Below are positions 22,381 through 33,596 of a DNA stretch of 35,679 nt, one piece after another. The translations under genes were made by a program, and so were the position numbers. Source of the stretch: Entrophospora sp. SA101 (Eukaryota > Glomeromycota > Glomeromycetes > Entrophosporales > Entrophosporaceae); contig CAUDNR010000276.1 of the NCBI GenBank assembly GCA_958430865.1, positions 1-35,679 on the forward strand. The letters run 5' to 3'. Position 1 is the first letter of the stretch. Each line of letters starts with the position of its first letter. The notes beneath the pieces are model-generated. The model saw only the letters and a program-made list of their open reading frames with translations. It was not told the origin of the DNA and made no database searches.

Positions 22381-23075
22381 CTTGGACTCATAATTTGAAT
22401 CTCTGGTGTTAATTGATGTCATAGTTTTCTAAATGCATCATATTTTAAGGATTTCAAATTACTATCTTCTTCCAGACCAGCCAGAAAACCTCTATACACT
22501 GATTTATAACTCATTTCAGCTGGTAAAAAGATAACTGACTGAGTTATTCTATTGACACTCCTTCCTGGACTTGGTAATCCATGGACTTCAGCATAATTTT
22601 CTAGAAAATTTTTTACCACTTCAGCAACACTTTTGTCAATCACCATCTTTGTTTTCCATTTAGGCATCCTTTTAATATTACCATGAACTCTTGTTAAAAG
22701 ACCATGTTTTATCAGATGATTTCTGATGTTTTCAAAATAAGTTCTACCAATTCCCAACATATTGAAATAAGTTTCTTGACAAAGAGGTATATTGTGATCC
22801 CAGTGATAAAAAGTTCTTTTATTAGATCTGGTTTTCTTTTTAAGGCGTCTACTGGTGCTTATTGATCCACCATCCATTGCTTTAATCTGTGCCATTAAAA
22901 ATATGTCTTGTTCTATTTTAGAAAGAGCTTGAAAGGACTCCCTTAATTCTGCAAATTCTTCCTTAGGAATTCTTGAAGAACAACTACAACCACAACCACA
23001 ACCTTTTTCTAAAAAATCAATTGCTTTTTGATATTCATTAGAACCATTATATTTATTATTACTTTTCATATACAC
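22381..23075 (-). pseudogene. Transposon-like protein with premature TGA, C-terminus lost in gap
   Basis: From ATG 23075 a 218-codon frame has a Cys cluster (CGCGCSCSS, about 26-34), then LSKIEQDIFLMAQIKA, FYHWDHNIPLCQETYFNMLG, GLLTRVHGNIKRMPKW, FLENYAEVHGLPSPGR and VYRGFLAGLEED. It stops at TGA (22419-22421) after KYDAFRKL. In the same frame the sequence goes on as HQLTPEIQIMSP up to the gap. In relatives I recall from cnidarians and fungi, the pattern is F-x-x-LW-x-x-L-x-P-x-I, so the TGA sits where TGG (Trp) is expected. That family is multicopy and transposon-associated, and I cannot name its superfamily. It is read as a recently inactivated element or a miscalled base. A TATA-like run precedes the ATG. 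Confidence 0.55.
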
Positions 23076-23985
23076 CTATCCCTATATATATAATTTTATG
23101 TTCACTTTGTATGTTTTTCTAGGATTGTTTAATAATTTAGCATTAAAAATGGATGAAAAATCTGTCCAGTTTATCATGAAATGCTTGTCAACCTTGACTA
23201 AAGAAATACAAATAAGGAAATTGTTTGCATAAAAAACTACGAACCTTTCTTATATATATGTATAATAATAAAAATAATATTAGCTTTAGATTTACTTTTC
23301 ATTTTTGAATGAATTTAAAAAAGGAAAAGAAATGAGAACATCATAATATGTACATATGTACATGCTGTGATCCATTTATTATGTGTCAAAAAATTAACGG
23401 GATTTGAATTTGACGTTAATTCGCTAATTGAAAACACTAATCCCGGAGCAATCTTTTTTTATTAATATCTGTATTCGTGTTACATTCCGTATATATTTAT
23501 TAAATTTATTTTGATATTTCGCATTATTTATTTGGAAGGAATTAATGGCAATAATCCCAAATGGGATAATTCATTCAGACTGGGATATTAATTAATTAAA
23601 CATGTATATAAGGAACGAGAATTCGCTGTACTTTAAAAGTGACTTTGTAATAAGTTAACTTAATAGTGTGTTTTCGTGTAATTGATAGTGTATCATTTTT
23701 GATTTAATAAAATCTATTTGAATCTACCAAAGCAAATAGACAAAGATAAATTTATTATTTATTATTATCTATCAAAAAAAGAAATAAAGAAACTTTAAAC
23801 TATATAAACATGATTGATTTTGAGATTGACATCAAAAAAATTTGCAACATTAAAAATCATTAAACTTTATACATTTAATAATATTATTTTCTTTAAAAAC
23901 AATGCTGTTTAAATTGACTACTGCTTGTGTGATCAATTCATGTTTTTTGATTTTCGTAACAATGCATGGTTTCTATTCATAATAC
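23076..23985. other. Non-coding flank between transposon ORF and minisatellite
   Basis: No gene is supported. AT-rich sequence with a short ACATATGTACAT palindrome near 23351 and TTTATTATT runs. It contains the presumed upstream region of the minus-strand transposon-like ORF. Confidence 0.4.
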
Positions 23986-24205
23986 ATTTTATTCGCTTTA
24001 TTCGCTTTATTCGTTTAATTCGTTTAATTCGTTTTTATCATTTTATTCGTTTTATTCGTTTTATTTGCTTTATTCTTTATTCGCTTTATTCGCTTTTATT
24101 CGTTTTATTCGTTTTATTCGTTTTAGTTCGTTTTATTCGTTTTATTCGTTTTATTCGTTTTAATTCGTTTTTATTGGTTTTATTGGTTTTATTGGTTTTA
24201 TTGGT
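23986..24205 (+). repeat. (TTTTATTCG)n minisatellite abutting copy B
   Basis: About 22 tandem units of mostly 9 bp. They read TTTATTCGC/TTTTATTCG variants to about 24170, then four TTTTATTGG units that run into the first bases of copy B (ATTGGTTTGG, 24200). Unit variants (TTTAATTCG, TTTAGTTCG, TTTATTTGC) show it is an old, expanding array. A 9-bp unit keeps frame, so it gives a spurious Phe-Ile-Arg repeat ORF. Confidence 0.9.
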
Positions 24206-24641
24206 TTGGTTAAGAATGTCAAGTAGAAGGAGGAAAAATAACTTGAAAAACTTGAAAAACAAAATAATTGATAATTGTAATTATTGAAATTGGAAGATAA
24301 TAGAAAGGGGTGAACGAGGTAAGGGTAAAAAATATACCTGATATTTAATATAATTAACAAAGAAAGTATAAATAAGGAATTAGTGGCTAATATTATTTAT
24401 TAATTTATAAATTCCACCTAAATTGAAAGAATTAAATTATTTTTTTCGTATGAAAAAAACTGGATTTGATGTATTTAAATGCATTACATTATTATTATTA
24501 CGGGGTATGCTGCAAGTGAACATTATGTATTAATATGTCGCATAAAGATTTCAGGGATCGTACTAATACTAATTGTACTACGACCTACACTATGTATTAA
24601 TAAATGATAATCATGCAAAAATCAACCGCAATTGCCAATTT

Positions 24642-25029
24642 TTAATTCCTAAATATGTTGCTGCGGTTTTGCATATGGAGGCATATTAGCATGTGGACAT
24701 TCATTTGTTCCACAAAATCATAAAATGTTGCATAGTAAAAATGATTTGTAACGCGTTTTTTAAAAAGACTTAACCCAAGTTTGCTAAAGTATTGATTTCT
24801 GATGTAGATGTAGCAGTATTTGACATATATAAAGCCATTTGATTTTTGACTGAACATGATGGTAACAGAGAATCATCACTTTCATTTTAGACTTATTTCT
24901 GTAGAGCAATTTTTGAAAAAAGGTTCATACTTTGATACAGCATATCAAAAAGGCCTTTTAATGAAGGATCTTTTTCTTCAACTATTTTTATGAATTCATC
25001 AGGATCATTAATAATTCCATTTTTTCATG
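24642..25029 (-). pseudogene. Relic of TE-associated protein family (copy B)
   Basis: Identical to 13123-13510, with the same frame breaks: the DPDEFIKIVEEKD and STSEINTLANLG blocks in different minus-strand frames. Family assignment is uncertain. Confidence 0.4.
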
Positions 25030-25723
25030 ATGTTGACACTTGTATAAAACAAATAATAGTAATAAAATTAATATTTAATCACGTTTAATGTGTTGACTTG
25101 ATGGTCTAATAATCTTTTCTAATTCTACTTTTAATTTGATTTGTAACTAAATTTAGTATTTGAATTGGTTTTCTTATTCTATATTATATCTATCATATGC
25201 AATACAAGAATTATAGCATTTAGAACATCTTTCACTTATATTTAACTCATAATTCCCCATTAGTTGAGCCTTTCTTTTTCTATATTGCAAATGGAACAAA
25301 AACCAACAGGCATTTTAGTAATTAAAAATTGATGGTGAGACCCAATTCTTTACCAATTCTTGATAGTAAAATGATAATTTATAGGCACAAACATTCCAGA
25401 TATCAAATTCATATTATGAGATTGTGTCTGAAATTTAATATTTTTATTTATGACAATACTGTTAATACAATAATACAATTTCTAACAATAATTTCTGCAA
25501 ATGTATATTTATGCTTTACTCTCAAAACTATCTTTCACCAGCATTAAACAATTCCTTGCTAAACAATATTTTCTTTAGATTTCACATTATATCCTGATCA
25601 TGTTTCTTGGCAGGTGCCTCTTTGGCTGTTAATCCTATATTAATATTTTTTTGTTGATCATTTAATATGAAATTTCCTCCGTGTTTTATAATAAATTGAT
25701 CGGCGTTTCTGATTCATCAATCT

Positions 25724-25889
25724 TTTAGTAATGTTTCACATGATACAGGTCTTGCATTCAAAATATCTGAAGGAGTAAGACCTGACTTCTCGATTAATAC
25801 CCCTACCGATGTATGGATGATGATACAGATAAACGTCCAACTGCTAGAGAAATAGCAAATATTTTTTTAACAAGAAAATTTGCCGTGTT
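25724..25889 (+). pseudogene. Protein kinase C-lobe relic (copy B)
   Basis: Identical to 14205-14370: SEGVRPDFSINTPT, a frame change, then DDDTDKRPTAREI. No catalytic residues are nearby. It is a fragment of the same kinase family as the relic at 20655-21031. Confidence 0.6.
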
Positions 25890-26222
25890 ACTTCTGTCTT
25901 TTTCTAAATTCCGTAATTTTTGTCAATTTTGCAAATTAATTTCTTTTTGTGTCAAGTTCTGTTTGGTCGTACGGCAAATATAATAATAAGAGTTCTTTGC
26001 AATTGCAATGAACTTCGCTCCCTCAAAAAATTTTTTTTCATTCGAAAAAAGGTTCATTATATAGTCGAATAAAAAAAATATGTTGATTGTTGATTGAATA
26101 TTATCAAACAGAATCTATTTTTTAAAACAATAAACGATATCTTTTAAATTATGGCTAAAATTTATGATTGATAATTTTTTTGATACAGATAATGTTATAT
26201 GACAGCGAGAAGTTACTATTAA

Positions 26223-26396
26223 GTATTAAAGCGTGAGTTCGTTGGTAAGCTGTTTGAACACGACATCTGCAATGGAACGATAGGTGTGATCACCAAAGTT
26301 ATAGATGATGATAATGTAGAAATTACTTTTCCAACTAATGGTAGCCAGGTGTATATTAAAAATTTTACGCGTAGGATGTGCACAAAATCTAATTAA
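26223..26396 (+). pseudogene. PIF1-like helicase C-terminal fragment (copy B)
   Basis: Identical to 14704-14877. The ICNGTIGVITKVI...VEITFPT block is typical of the region after the last helicase motif in PIF1/Helitron helicases. There is no ATG and no Walker motif. Confidence 0.45.
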
Positions 26397-26932
26397 TAAA
26401 TAAGGGTATTCGTAATAATAAAGTATTCGAGTATATAAGAGTATTTGTGATTATTATGTGTATTCGTAACTATTACAAATATTCGAATATGGCTAGCTAG
26501 AGTCATCCTATCTTAAAAAATAAACTTTTATCTTTCTAATATCATAACTTTATTACCACTAATACTTGTTGTCAAACTTTTGATCTTTCAAGTATTTTTG
26601 TACGAACATTGCCATTATCAGCTACTATAGCATAAAATGTAGTGCATTGTGATCTTTATTATTATTATTATTTCATCTACACTTCTTGTGCAATCAGATT
26701 TCTCTCTTCATCCCAAGGTAAAAATATCTTGCAACGAAGTATTAAATTTGGCAGGAAATGAGTTTTATCTTTTCTTTTAAATATCGTCATTTCTAAATAA
26801 CTATCATGAATAAGCTTGTCAAATTACCCGCAACTTTACATATTACACAAAAACTATACATAGTGTTGTAACATAATACGTACGATACAGTTAGACCAAC
26901 TTTCTATTTACATTGTCTCACTTTTAAAAATA

Positions 26933-27082
26933 TTACGATCGGACATCTTTAAAAAATGACAAACATAACTTACATGTAGCTTGGTAATGTCCATTACCAA
27001 GATGGTTACCGCGTGTAAAATATTCCCAGATATCACTATATTTTGGATTAAGTTTGTTTTTGTTATCAGTAGCAAAATTCAT
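26933..27082 (-). pseudogene. BED-type zinc finger fragment (copy B)
   Basis: Identical to 15414-15563: SDIWEYFTRG...GHYQATCKLC, the first half of a BED finger, then a stop. Probably the N-terminal end of a decayed hAT-like transposase. Confidence 0.6.
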
Positions 27083-27245
27083 CTTTAATTATTATAAGAA
27101 AAATATGATTTTTTACTTGAATGTAAGATTACATAAATGTTTATAATAATAACAAATATTACGACATTGCAGTTAGCTGCAACACCGTGATACCATAATT
27201 TATTTTACATTACAGATGTCAACTCCAATCATAAAATTAAAATAC

Positions 27246-27445
27246 CTTGTGCACCAATAGTTAATTGAGTAACCATTCCGATGATTATGACTATGACGTT
27301 ATTATTAAGAATTTTCAGGTCATTTGATATAGTTTGCTTTTTTGGTGATCCATCTTCTTCATTATCAAAACTAATATTAAAACTTCAGTGGTATTATTAA
27401 TATTATGCACAACTTCTGATGTTCGGTTGGATTCTTCTTTGGTGC
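27246..27445 (-). pseudogene. Coding-like fragment with one hydrophobic segment (copy B)
   Basis: Same sequence as 15727-15927: an acidic stretch FDNEEDGSPKKQ followed by NVIVIIIGMVTQLTIG, with the same internal frame shift. Family unknown. The T11 run just to the right is one base shorter than in copy A. Confidence 0.25.
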
Positions 27446-27594
27446 CGTCGTTATATTTTTTTTTTTAAAAAAAAGTAAATATCAACAGTATTTGAATAAA
27501 TCATCAATACAACGTTTATTTTATTATAAAAAATCAATCTTTTTATTTATTAATATCAATAATGTTAATAATCTATTAACATTAATTTATCAGA

Positions 27595-28749
27595 TTATTG
27601 TGTTTTAAAATATTGAGGATTTTTCTCAAAGAATTCTTCGACTTTAGTATCAGGAGCACCAATTATATGTTGTAAATCATCGGAAACCTTACTATCTTTG
27701 CCGGTTCTGATCCAATCCAATAAATCCAATAATGTATCACAATAGTAACGATTAATTAATTCTTTGGTTGGAGGATAACTATCGCACTCGTTCTTTATAT
27801 TATTACTAATTTGTAACTGTTGTTTGCCGACAACTAAAGAATATAATAGCATTTTAGATCGTCACGAGAAATTTCTTCATAGTCAATCTTGGTTCCTGCC
27901 AAATCATTAAGTTTTTCAACATCATGCTCACAAGCTATACTTTCAGGTCCTGTTAATGTAACGATAATTGATTTTTCATCCTCGATGACGATATTTTTGG
28001 AGTTTTTTAATAAAGAAGCAAACAGTTGTTGGTTTTGTTGTTCAGTATGAGGCAAGGCAGCAATAACTTTTGCCAAAACTTTTCCAATATCGACTAAATC
28101 GATTGGTGAATACTTGTGTTGTTGTGCGTCCAATGTTAATTTGATTTTAACCTCGGCGTCAATCATTGGTTTAAAAAAAAGAAATTTTGATACAACAATG
28201 GCAATCTATACATTATTATATCGTCGCGTGAGTATGTAATCACATTCTTTACATATAAAATCATATGCATCTTTTTACCTCATAATACCAATTTTTTCAA
28301 GATTTTGTTTCAAATTTCTTTAAAAAGTTTCAAAGCAGGACAATCAGAGTCTGCTTCGATTATCGAAATTAGACTGACATGTTTAGCCTTAACTTTTTTA
28401 AATGACTGGATCATTTTATCGGCAAATTCGACTTTTCTTTTGTCGGATTCAGTGAAGAACATAACACCATCTAATTCACCAGAGAATGCCTTGTCTAAAA
28501 TTTTTGCTTGTCATAATCGATCAGATGAATCTCGGCACCTAAATCTTTCAAATCTTTTAGAAGCTTTTCATTTTGATGTTTTGCAATTGCACGAAGCACC
28601 TTTATATTATCGCGATGATTATAAAGTAAATCATGAGCTAATGAATGACCAATGTATTCATCGGTGGCAGTAATTGCTATCGAAGATTTACGTTTTTGTT
28701 CGTCTTTAACAATGGAAGAAGAAACATTCATAAAATTAGTGGAAAACAT
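27595..28749 (-). pseudogene. NmrA-like Rossmann protein, frameshifted (copy B)
   Basis: Base-for-base the same as 16077-17231, including all four homopolymer-associated frameshifts and the intact intron. Shared lesions mean decay came before the duplication, or that both copies derive from one underlying sequence. Its start is divergent from the second unc-50, 335 bp away. Confidence 0.65.
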
Positions 28750-29084
28750 TTCGTGATAATAATAATAACAATAATAATTAGATAATGAGAGAGAAGTTAT
28801 CAGCGTGTCAAAGAAAGTAAGGGACGAATTAATTCACGTTGTTTTATATTTGTTTTTAAACTCGATTTCAAATTTAATCAAATCATTATTAATATTATGC
28901 TCAATTATTTTGAGATTTTATTATTCATTTATATAAATAATAAAGTTAATTTGTGTAACACTAATGATTTAGAAAAATAAATTTTTTTTTGCAACAGTCG
29001 AACAAACAAACAATATATAACAAAATAAATTTCAAGTCATATAATTCATCATTCAAATAACATATTAAAATATAAATAAAAAAC

Positions 29085-30516
29085 ATGTCAATTTTACCAA
29101 TTACTTCACCAAGGAATTCGTTTAATGAGGATGTTTATCCATACAAGCGAAGATCTAGTTATTGGACAGCATCTATTCCTATATTTTTAAGACGTTTATT
29201 TAGATTTCCACAGATGGTAATAGTATGTTTTTTTAAAGGTGTTTTATTAAAATATTTACTTATTTTATTAATGTTTCACACAAGTATTAATTATAGATAA
29301 TGAATTTAATTTTAACAAGGAAAAAAATAATTAACAATGTATTTTTTTTTCCTTAATAAAAATTAGGATTTTGAAATTGCATTGTGGCAAATGTTTTATT
29401 TATGTATATCACCTAGGAGAGTGTGAGTAATAATTGATAATTTAGATTTATAAGTTCGTGAATAACAATAATAATTTAGAATCTAATAATGTTAAATTTT
29501 AATTATTATAGATATAGAAATATTTATTATCATAAGCGTAAGTTATTTTTTAGGGAATAAAAAATATATATCAAGATCATCAAATTAGAAGTGGAAGTGG
29601 AAGATTAAAGAACAATATTAATTGATTTAATTGATTTAATTAAATTAGAGACAAAAAATCAATGGGCGAGAGATGATCCAGCATTTGTTGTAATTTTATC
29701 ATTTCTATTAGGAAGTAAGGAATTATTTCTCGATCAATTAATATTGATATTAATATCCATCACCTTCAAATATTCACAACATCTCTTAAATATTTGATTT
29801 ATATAGTATCAGCTATTGCATGGGGAATTGTATATGGACATGGAATTGTTGGAATCTTTAAAATGATAGCTTTCATGGTTTTTGTAGATTTTGTAATTGT
29901 TGGATTATTTATTTCATCAGTTTGTTGGTAATTAGAATATGGCTCATTTTAATTATATTTAATATTAATTATAATAATAATTTTTTAATCATCTAATCAC
30001 TATTTAATAATATCACCGTTAAAAATTATTATTATGTAACAGGTTATTTGCTAATAGATTTCTCACACATAAACGAACAATCCACGCTGTAGAACAGTCA
30101 GTTGAATGGGCATATGCATTTGATGTGCACTGCAACTCATTTTTTCCATTATTTTTGATTTTATATGTTGTTCAATTCTTTCTTATGAGAATTCTGGTAA
30201 AACATATTTGGATTTGTTTATTCCTTGGAAACACCATGTATCTAATTGCTGTAAGTTATTACTGTTATATAACATTCCTTGGATATAATGGTAAGTGATT
30301 GGGCAAAGATTTGGTGATTGGCGATTAATGATTGAATATTTTTCAAAAATAATCAATTTTACTTATTTACTCAATTTTTTTGTAGCACTTCCGTTTCTTC
30401 TGCACACAGAAATGTTTTTATATCCAATAGCAATATTTTTTATTTTTTATATTATTTCTTTATTTGGATTCAATATTAGTGCTAATGTATTAATATTATA
30501 TTTTGGAAGTCATTGA
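29085..30516 (+). CDS. unc-50: UNC-50 / Gmh1-like Golgi membrane protein (copy B)
   Basis: Same seven-exon gene as 17567-18998, shifted by 11518 bases: exons 29085-29216, 29367-29422, 29512-29537, 29649-29714, 29807-29927, 30043-30290, 30386-30516. It encodes the same intact 259-aa protein with RDDPAF, VEWAYAFDVHCNSFFP and FLGYNALPFLL. The upstream 335 bp and 3' flank are also identical, so if both copies are real both should be expressed alike and the cell would have a doubled dose of this Golgi trafficking protein. No difference in splice sites or codons is seen, so neither copy shows subfunctionalisation. Confidence 0.93.
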
Positions 30517-31075
30517 AAATAATTTATATTATAAAAAAAAAGATTATTATTTTATTTTTATTTTTTGTAAATTATTAATTAATCTTATAAGTTATAAAGT
30601 TTTTGTTTTATTTTTTGTATAAATTTTTTTTGAAGACTAATCATTATTATATTAGAGTTTAAAGAACATTCATTTATTTAAAAATTATTATATTTTTATT
30701 ATATTTAAATTTACTAAATGTTAATATAATAGATTAATTATCCTTTAACTGTTGACGAAATCAAAAAAAAATTTTTAAATATAATAATATAATATAATAA
30801 ATTAGAAAATATGAAACGAGTAAATAGACTGTTACAACACTTATTAAAAAGTAAATTACAAAAAAATAATATCCACATTACTATTTCATGTGAATTATAC
30901 TATTTTTTAGATATAACAATAAGGTGTGTTTATGAAATATATATATTTACTTGCATAATTATAATTTACATGCATGATGCATTCAAGCATCCAAATTAAT
31001 TTGATTAGAATCTATAATAGATGTATTGATATTGCCAATTTTAATATTGATATTATTTAATTAAAAAAATTATAA

Positions 31076-31988
31076 TTAAATTAAATAAATAATTACCATT
31101 ATCATTTCCAATGATTGTGACTTTATTGGAGTTTGCAGGCTGAGGAAGATTTGTAAATTAAATGGTCTGCTGATATAAATAGCATTTAAAGGGTCATATT
31201 TAATCTTATTCATTTCATCAAATATTTTTCTAATTGGTTTTTCTTTTCTGGATCCAGATAAGTGAAATTTAATGTTTGAAATAAATAACAAGTACAATTC
31301 TCTATTATTTTTAACAATTCAACTAATTCATTTAATAAATTGTTAATTCTAATCAGCTGGAAATTTCCATTGATCAATTCATTCAATTTGGTAATGAGTT
31401 TATTTAATAGTTTGTATGGGTCCATTCCTCCTTTTTTATGTAAAATATAAGATTGAAAAAAAATAAGTTTTTTTGCGATATGTATATTTAATAAATCCTA
31501 TTACAGTAACTAATTCTCAGGAAGGTAAAATATTTAATACTTTTGCAAAATATTTAACAGGCTGAATCATTATTAAATCTTTCATCAACTGAAATTGAAA
31601 ATGTATAACACCAATTTTCATGTAGTGATATTTTAATTATTTGATTTATTATTTGATAATAAAGTTTAAATGAAATAGATAATTTGAATCAAACATGGGT
31701 ATAGATCATTTAATTTATGATCTACTCAATCCTGATGAATATACATGCTAGTTATTAATTTATGTAAAAATTCATTATTGTTATCAATTACACCCATATA
31801 TAAAAAAAGGCATTGATTCAGCAAAAATAATCATTTGATCAAACCACTGAGCATATTCTTCAAAGTTTTTGGCATATTGGATGTCTTATGAAGGTATTTC
31901 TGAATCATGTTCACCCTTGAATAGTCGGGCTGACTCAATTGCACCCAACTTGATGTTTTGTTCCACACTATTGTGAGATCAAAATCCG
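31076..31988 (-). pseudogene. Degraded unknown gene (copy B)
   Basis: Identical to 19558-20470, with the same blocks (EEYAQWFDQMIIFAES, MDPYKLLNKLI, EMNKIKYDPLNAIY) and the same stops and shifts. Family not recognised. Confidence 0.4.
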
Positions 31989-32172
31989 CGTCTCACACAA
32001 ATCTCTTGGATTTGGTTAAACTAATATTTATTTCGTTTTATGGCAGTATCCGGTTATGTAATTTTTTGATTACTTTCTCTTACTATATCGCTCAAACTAT
32101 TTAACTATGTACAGGGCAAGTTTCCTTATTTCACTTCCAGTAACGTTTTCTCAGCAGTTCTTTCCCTTGAGT

Positions 32173-32785
32173 ATTGTATTTTCATAATTATCGAGAATAA
32201 AAATAATAGAAGGAAATTCTTTGACTATAATTATGGTTTGGCCAACCTTTAATATATATCAGATCAATAAAATTAACCTCCCTTTTCACAGCATTTTTCA
32301 TCTAGCAATTACATATCGATAAAAAACATGTTTCCATCTGCCAAAAAATGTTTGAATAACATAAATATCAATACAGAAGTTGGTTCAAAAAATCAAACTT
32401 GTTCATTCTATACATTGTTGAAAGAGTGAATATGTAAATTAACCCAATTGAATTTTTGTTTTATGAGGTTCGTTCACCTCCTCTTCATGTCTCAAAAAGC
32501 ACATTGTCATAACTTTTTTTCTAATAGTGGAAAATTGAGAAAACACAGAGATTTGACAGCTTCACAAAAGATCGTTCTGGAGGAAGGTTTCATGATGACA
32601 TAATAAAAAAATAGATTCATTATTGCATGCAAAAGATATCCGGTTTTTCAGGCAATTTCAAAAAGTAAATACTGGCACATTTGTCGGCAAAAATATATAC
32701 TAATACATGATGGAATAATATTTCCTAAATTTAAATATAATTAACTTGATTAGGCATTGAAAATCATCCAGATTTACAAAGATTA
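32173..32785. other. Unique sequence right of copy B
   Basis: No gene, RNA or repeat is supported. Short open frames only. This is the flank that differs from the kinase fragment found at the matching place after copy A. Confidence 0.4.
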
Positions 32786-33008
32786 GCATAGTGGAAGTTT
32801 GTTGTTACACTAAATGTTGTACAGAACTCATTGCTTCTGAAACTTCGCCAGTGTATAGTTGTTACCTCTCTAAATTGGAGATCAAGTTCGGATCAAATTC
32901 AAATCCAGTTTATCACTTACTTTTTATTGCCAGAAGGTTTTCCGTGTATTGTAAAGCTACGTTGCACAATATAAAAAATTAGTGTAACATTTCAAATTTC
33001 CACTATGC
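32786..33008. mobile_element. Complete 223-bp MITE with terminal inverted repeats
   Basis: The element begins GCATAGTGGAAGTTTGTTGT and ends ...TTTCAAATTTCCACTATGC. The ends are inverted repeats of about 28 bp with a few mismatches, and they share TTACACT/AGTGTAA inside. A TA dinucleotide flanks each side (32784-32785 and 33009-33010), the target duplication expected of Tc1/mariner-type insertion. It has no transposase and is too short for one, so it is non-autonomous. A second copy in opposite orientation lies at the gap (22296-22370). The 63-codon frame inside is not considered coding. Confidence 0.8.
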
Positions 33009-33010
33009 TA

Positions 33011-33546
33011 GCGCAGAGCGTTTTACTTCAACGTTTAGATAAACTTCATTGACCTTTCTAGGGTTAGAAATAGGGTTATGGTGATGATTTAATTGCTTCA
33101 TATTACTAAAAAAAAAGGATGAAATAATAGAAGCTGGTTGACTTGTTTGCTTGATGTTCTTTATTAATTGACTGTTAGTTATATACATTATGTATAAATG
33201 TTAAGCTTTTTTTGCCATACAAAAAAATGGACCGTCAATCAGAAATCGTCGTCGAAGTGAATTACTCAAGTTAATTGTTAGTTAATATGAATAAATTGAT
33301 CAATTGATAATTTGTTTTTGGAGGAAAAGTGATTATGGCAATCATTGCGGATTCTCGATTTTCTTAAAAATAACTATATATGCCATTTGACTTAAATAGC
33401 TCAAATAATTACGGAGACAATTTCTGCAACTATAATCCGTATTTTTGTTTGTTATAATTGTTTAAATTTACTAAATTTGTATTTAATTAAAATTAGAGGA
33501 ACCATTAATTGTTTGTTTATTTGTAAAACTTTACTTTAATTAAAAC

Positions 33547-33548
<2 letters not shown>
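33011..33548. other. Non-coding sequence between MITE and microsatellite
   Basis: AT-rich, nothing recognised on either strand. A 61-codon minus frame at 33003-33188 overlaps the MITE end and is taken as chance. Confidence 0.4.
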
Positions 33549-33578
<30 letters not shown>

Positions 33579-33596
33579 TGTATGTATGTATGTATG
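33549..33596. repeat. (TATG)12 microsatellite
   Basis: Twelve perfect TATG units with no interruption. Perfect tetranucleotide tracts of this length are usually polymorphic. Confidence 0.95.

Larger units (their letters stand above)
24200..32172 (+). repeat. Direct repeat copy B (7973 bp)
   Basis: Second copy of 12681-20654, same orientation, one T shorter in the homopolymer at 27466-27476. Its left edge continues out of the TTTTATTGG minisatellite. Its right edge leads into unique sequence (GAGT followed by ATTGTATTTTC) instead of the kinase fragment that follows copy A. All genes and relics of copy A recur here and are listed separately with shorter notes. Confidence 0.95.

Noticed and set aside
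23925..24287. Open frame with a repeating Phe-Ile-Arg pattern (also a Tyr-Ser-Phe pattern in the next frame)
   Set aside because: It is a by-product of the 9-bp TTTTATTCG array, which keeps all frames open; no start context or non-repeat domain.
32791..32982. 63-codon Cys-containing frame that might be a small secreted protein
   Set aside because: It lies inside the MITE between its inverted ends and has no signal peptide.
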